Assembly: GCA_023391335.1 (NCBI GenBank)
Contig: JAEWBG010000050.1
Location: 1 to 22,998, forward strand
Direction: 5' to 3'
Source of the DNA: Pseudomonadota bacterium
GTDB taxonomy: Bacteria; Pseudomonadota; Gammaproteobacteria; Steroidobacterales; Steroidobacteraceae
DNA: 22,998 nucleotides
The translations under genes were made by a program, and so were the position numbers. Below are positions 22,844 to 22,998 of this stretch, piece after piece. The notes beneath the pieces were generated by a model. The model did not search any database and was not told the origin of the DNA. It saw only the letters and a program-made list of their open reading frames with translations. The first letter of the stretch is position 1. Each line of letters begins with the position of its first letter.

Positions 22844-22998
22844 TTATAGTTCGGGCCCGCCGGCACCGGCGAGTGTCCGCCAGTAACTCGCGAGAGCATA
22901 CGGAAGTTCTCCGACAGGAAAGATTTCATTGGGATCGTGGATCGTGGATCGTGGATCGTGGATCGCGGATCGTGGATCGTGGATCGTGGATCGTGGAT
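22844..22998 (-). CDS. Possible 3' end of an upstream gene, reading through the heptamer repeat
   Basis: A minus-strand frame enters from the right edge and stays open for 51 codons to a TAA at 22844-22846. After a heptapeptide-repeat section (TIHDPRS units) it ends with a normal-looking tail that includes NEIFPVGELPYALASYW and GGPEL. Most third positions in the tail are G or C, like the neighbours. The stop is 12 bases before the GT4 start, the spacing of an operon. I recognise no family, and the tract could instead be intergenic with an accidental open frame. Confidence 0.4.
   Translation of the reverse strand, partial: PRSTIHDPRSAIHDPRSTIHDPNEIFPVGELPYALASYWRTLAGAGGPEL
22932..22998 (+). 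repeat. Tandem 7-bp repeat, GGATCGT, at least nine copies
   Basis: Nine complete units in a row begin at 22932, and a tenth is cut by the window edge after four bases. Only the fifth unit (22960-22966) differs, ending in C. Every unit contains GATC. The true copy number is unknown because the tract leaves the window. Confidence 0.97.

Noticed and set aside
22932..22998. CRISPR array
   Set aside because: The repeat unit is 7 bp with no spacers between units.

Overview
The window looks like a gammaproteobacterial chromosome segment, possibly of the Steroidobacter/Nevskiales/Xanthomonadales kind. This is inferred from the 23S/5S type, the lexA-imuA-imuB-dnaE2 order and the exopolysaccharide gene set, and is not proven. 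It is a cellular locus: I see no integrase, transposase, CRISPR or phage gene.

Layout. (1) 1-860: the 3' end of a 23S rRNA, a spacer with hairpins, a complete 5S rRNA and a strong rho-independent terminator. (2) 861-1396: mostly empty, with one doubtful small ORF. (3) 1397-7416, minus strand: the SOS mutagenesis cassette lexA-imuA-imuB-dnaE2(imuC). Its genes are tightly spaced, and a perfect 15+4+15 inverted repeat sits directly on the lexA start. (4) 7498-8589, minus: a sigma-54 activator with no receiver domain. (5) 8762-12962, plus: a near-consensus sigma-54 promoter, a GDP-mannose-dehydrogenase-like enzyme, a GT4 glycosyltransferase and a HAD/P-loop fusion whose catalytic residues are degraded. 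(6) 12881-14992, minus: two DPM1/GtrB-like membrane GT2 enzymes, one intact and one without its DXD motif. (7) 15123-19597, plus: a second sigma-54 promoter, then a Wza-like export protein, an outer-membrane beta-barrel, a Wzz-like chain-length protein and its separate BY-kinase. (8) 19622-22998, minus: an asparagine-synthase-like amidotransferase, a GT4 glycosyltransferase and the 3' end of an upstream reading frame that runs through a 7-bp tandem repeat.

How it fits together. Regions 4-8 form part of an exopolysaccharide synthesis and export locus. The dehydrogenase would supply a uronic-acid sugar nucleotide, the glycosyltransferases build and modify the lipid-linked repeat, and Wzz plus the BY-kinase control chain length. 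The Wza-like protein and the barrel would export the polymer. Two GG-N10-GC promoters at the heads of the two plus-strand operons, next to an enhancer-binding protein gene, suggest one sigma-54 regulon. No flippase, polymerase, initiating phosphoglycosyltransferase or exosortase lies in the window, so the locus continues outside it.

The main points for follow-up are the unusual lexA operator candidate, the HAD/P-loop pseudoenzyme that overlaps tail-to-tail with a DXD-less glycosyltransferase, and the heptamer tract at the right edge, which is open in all six frames and could act as a phase-variation switch.
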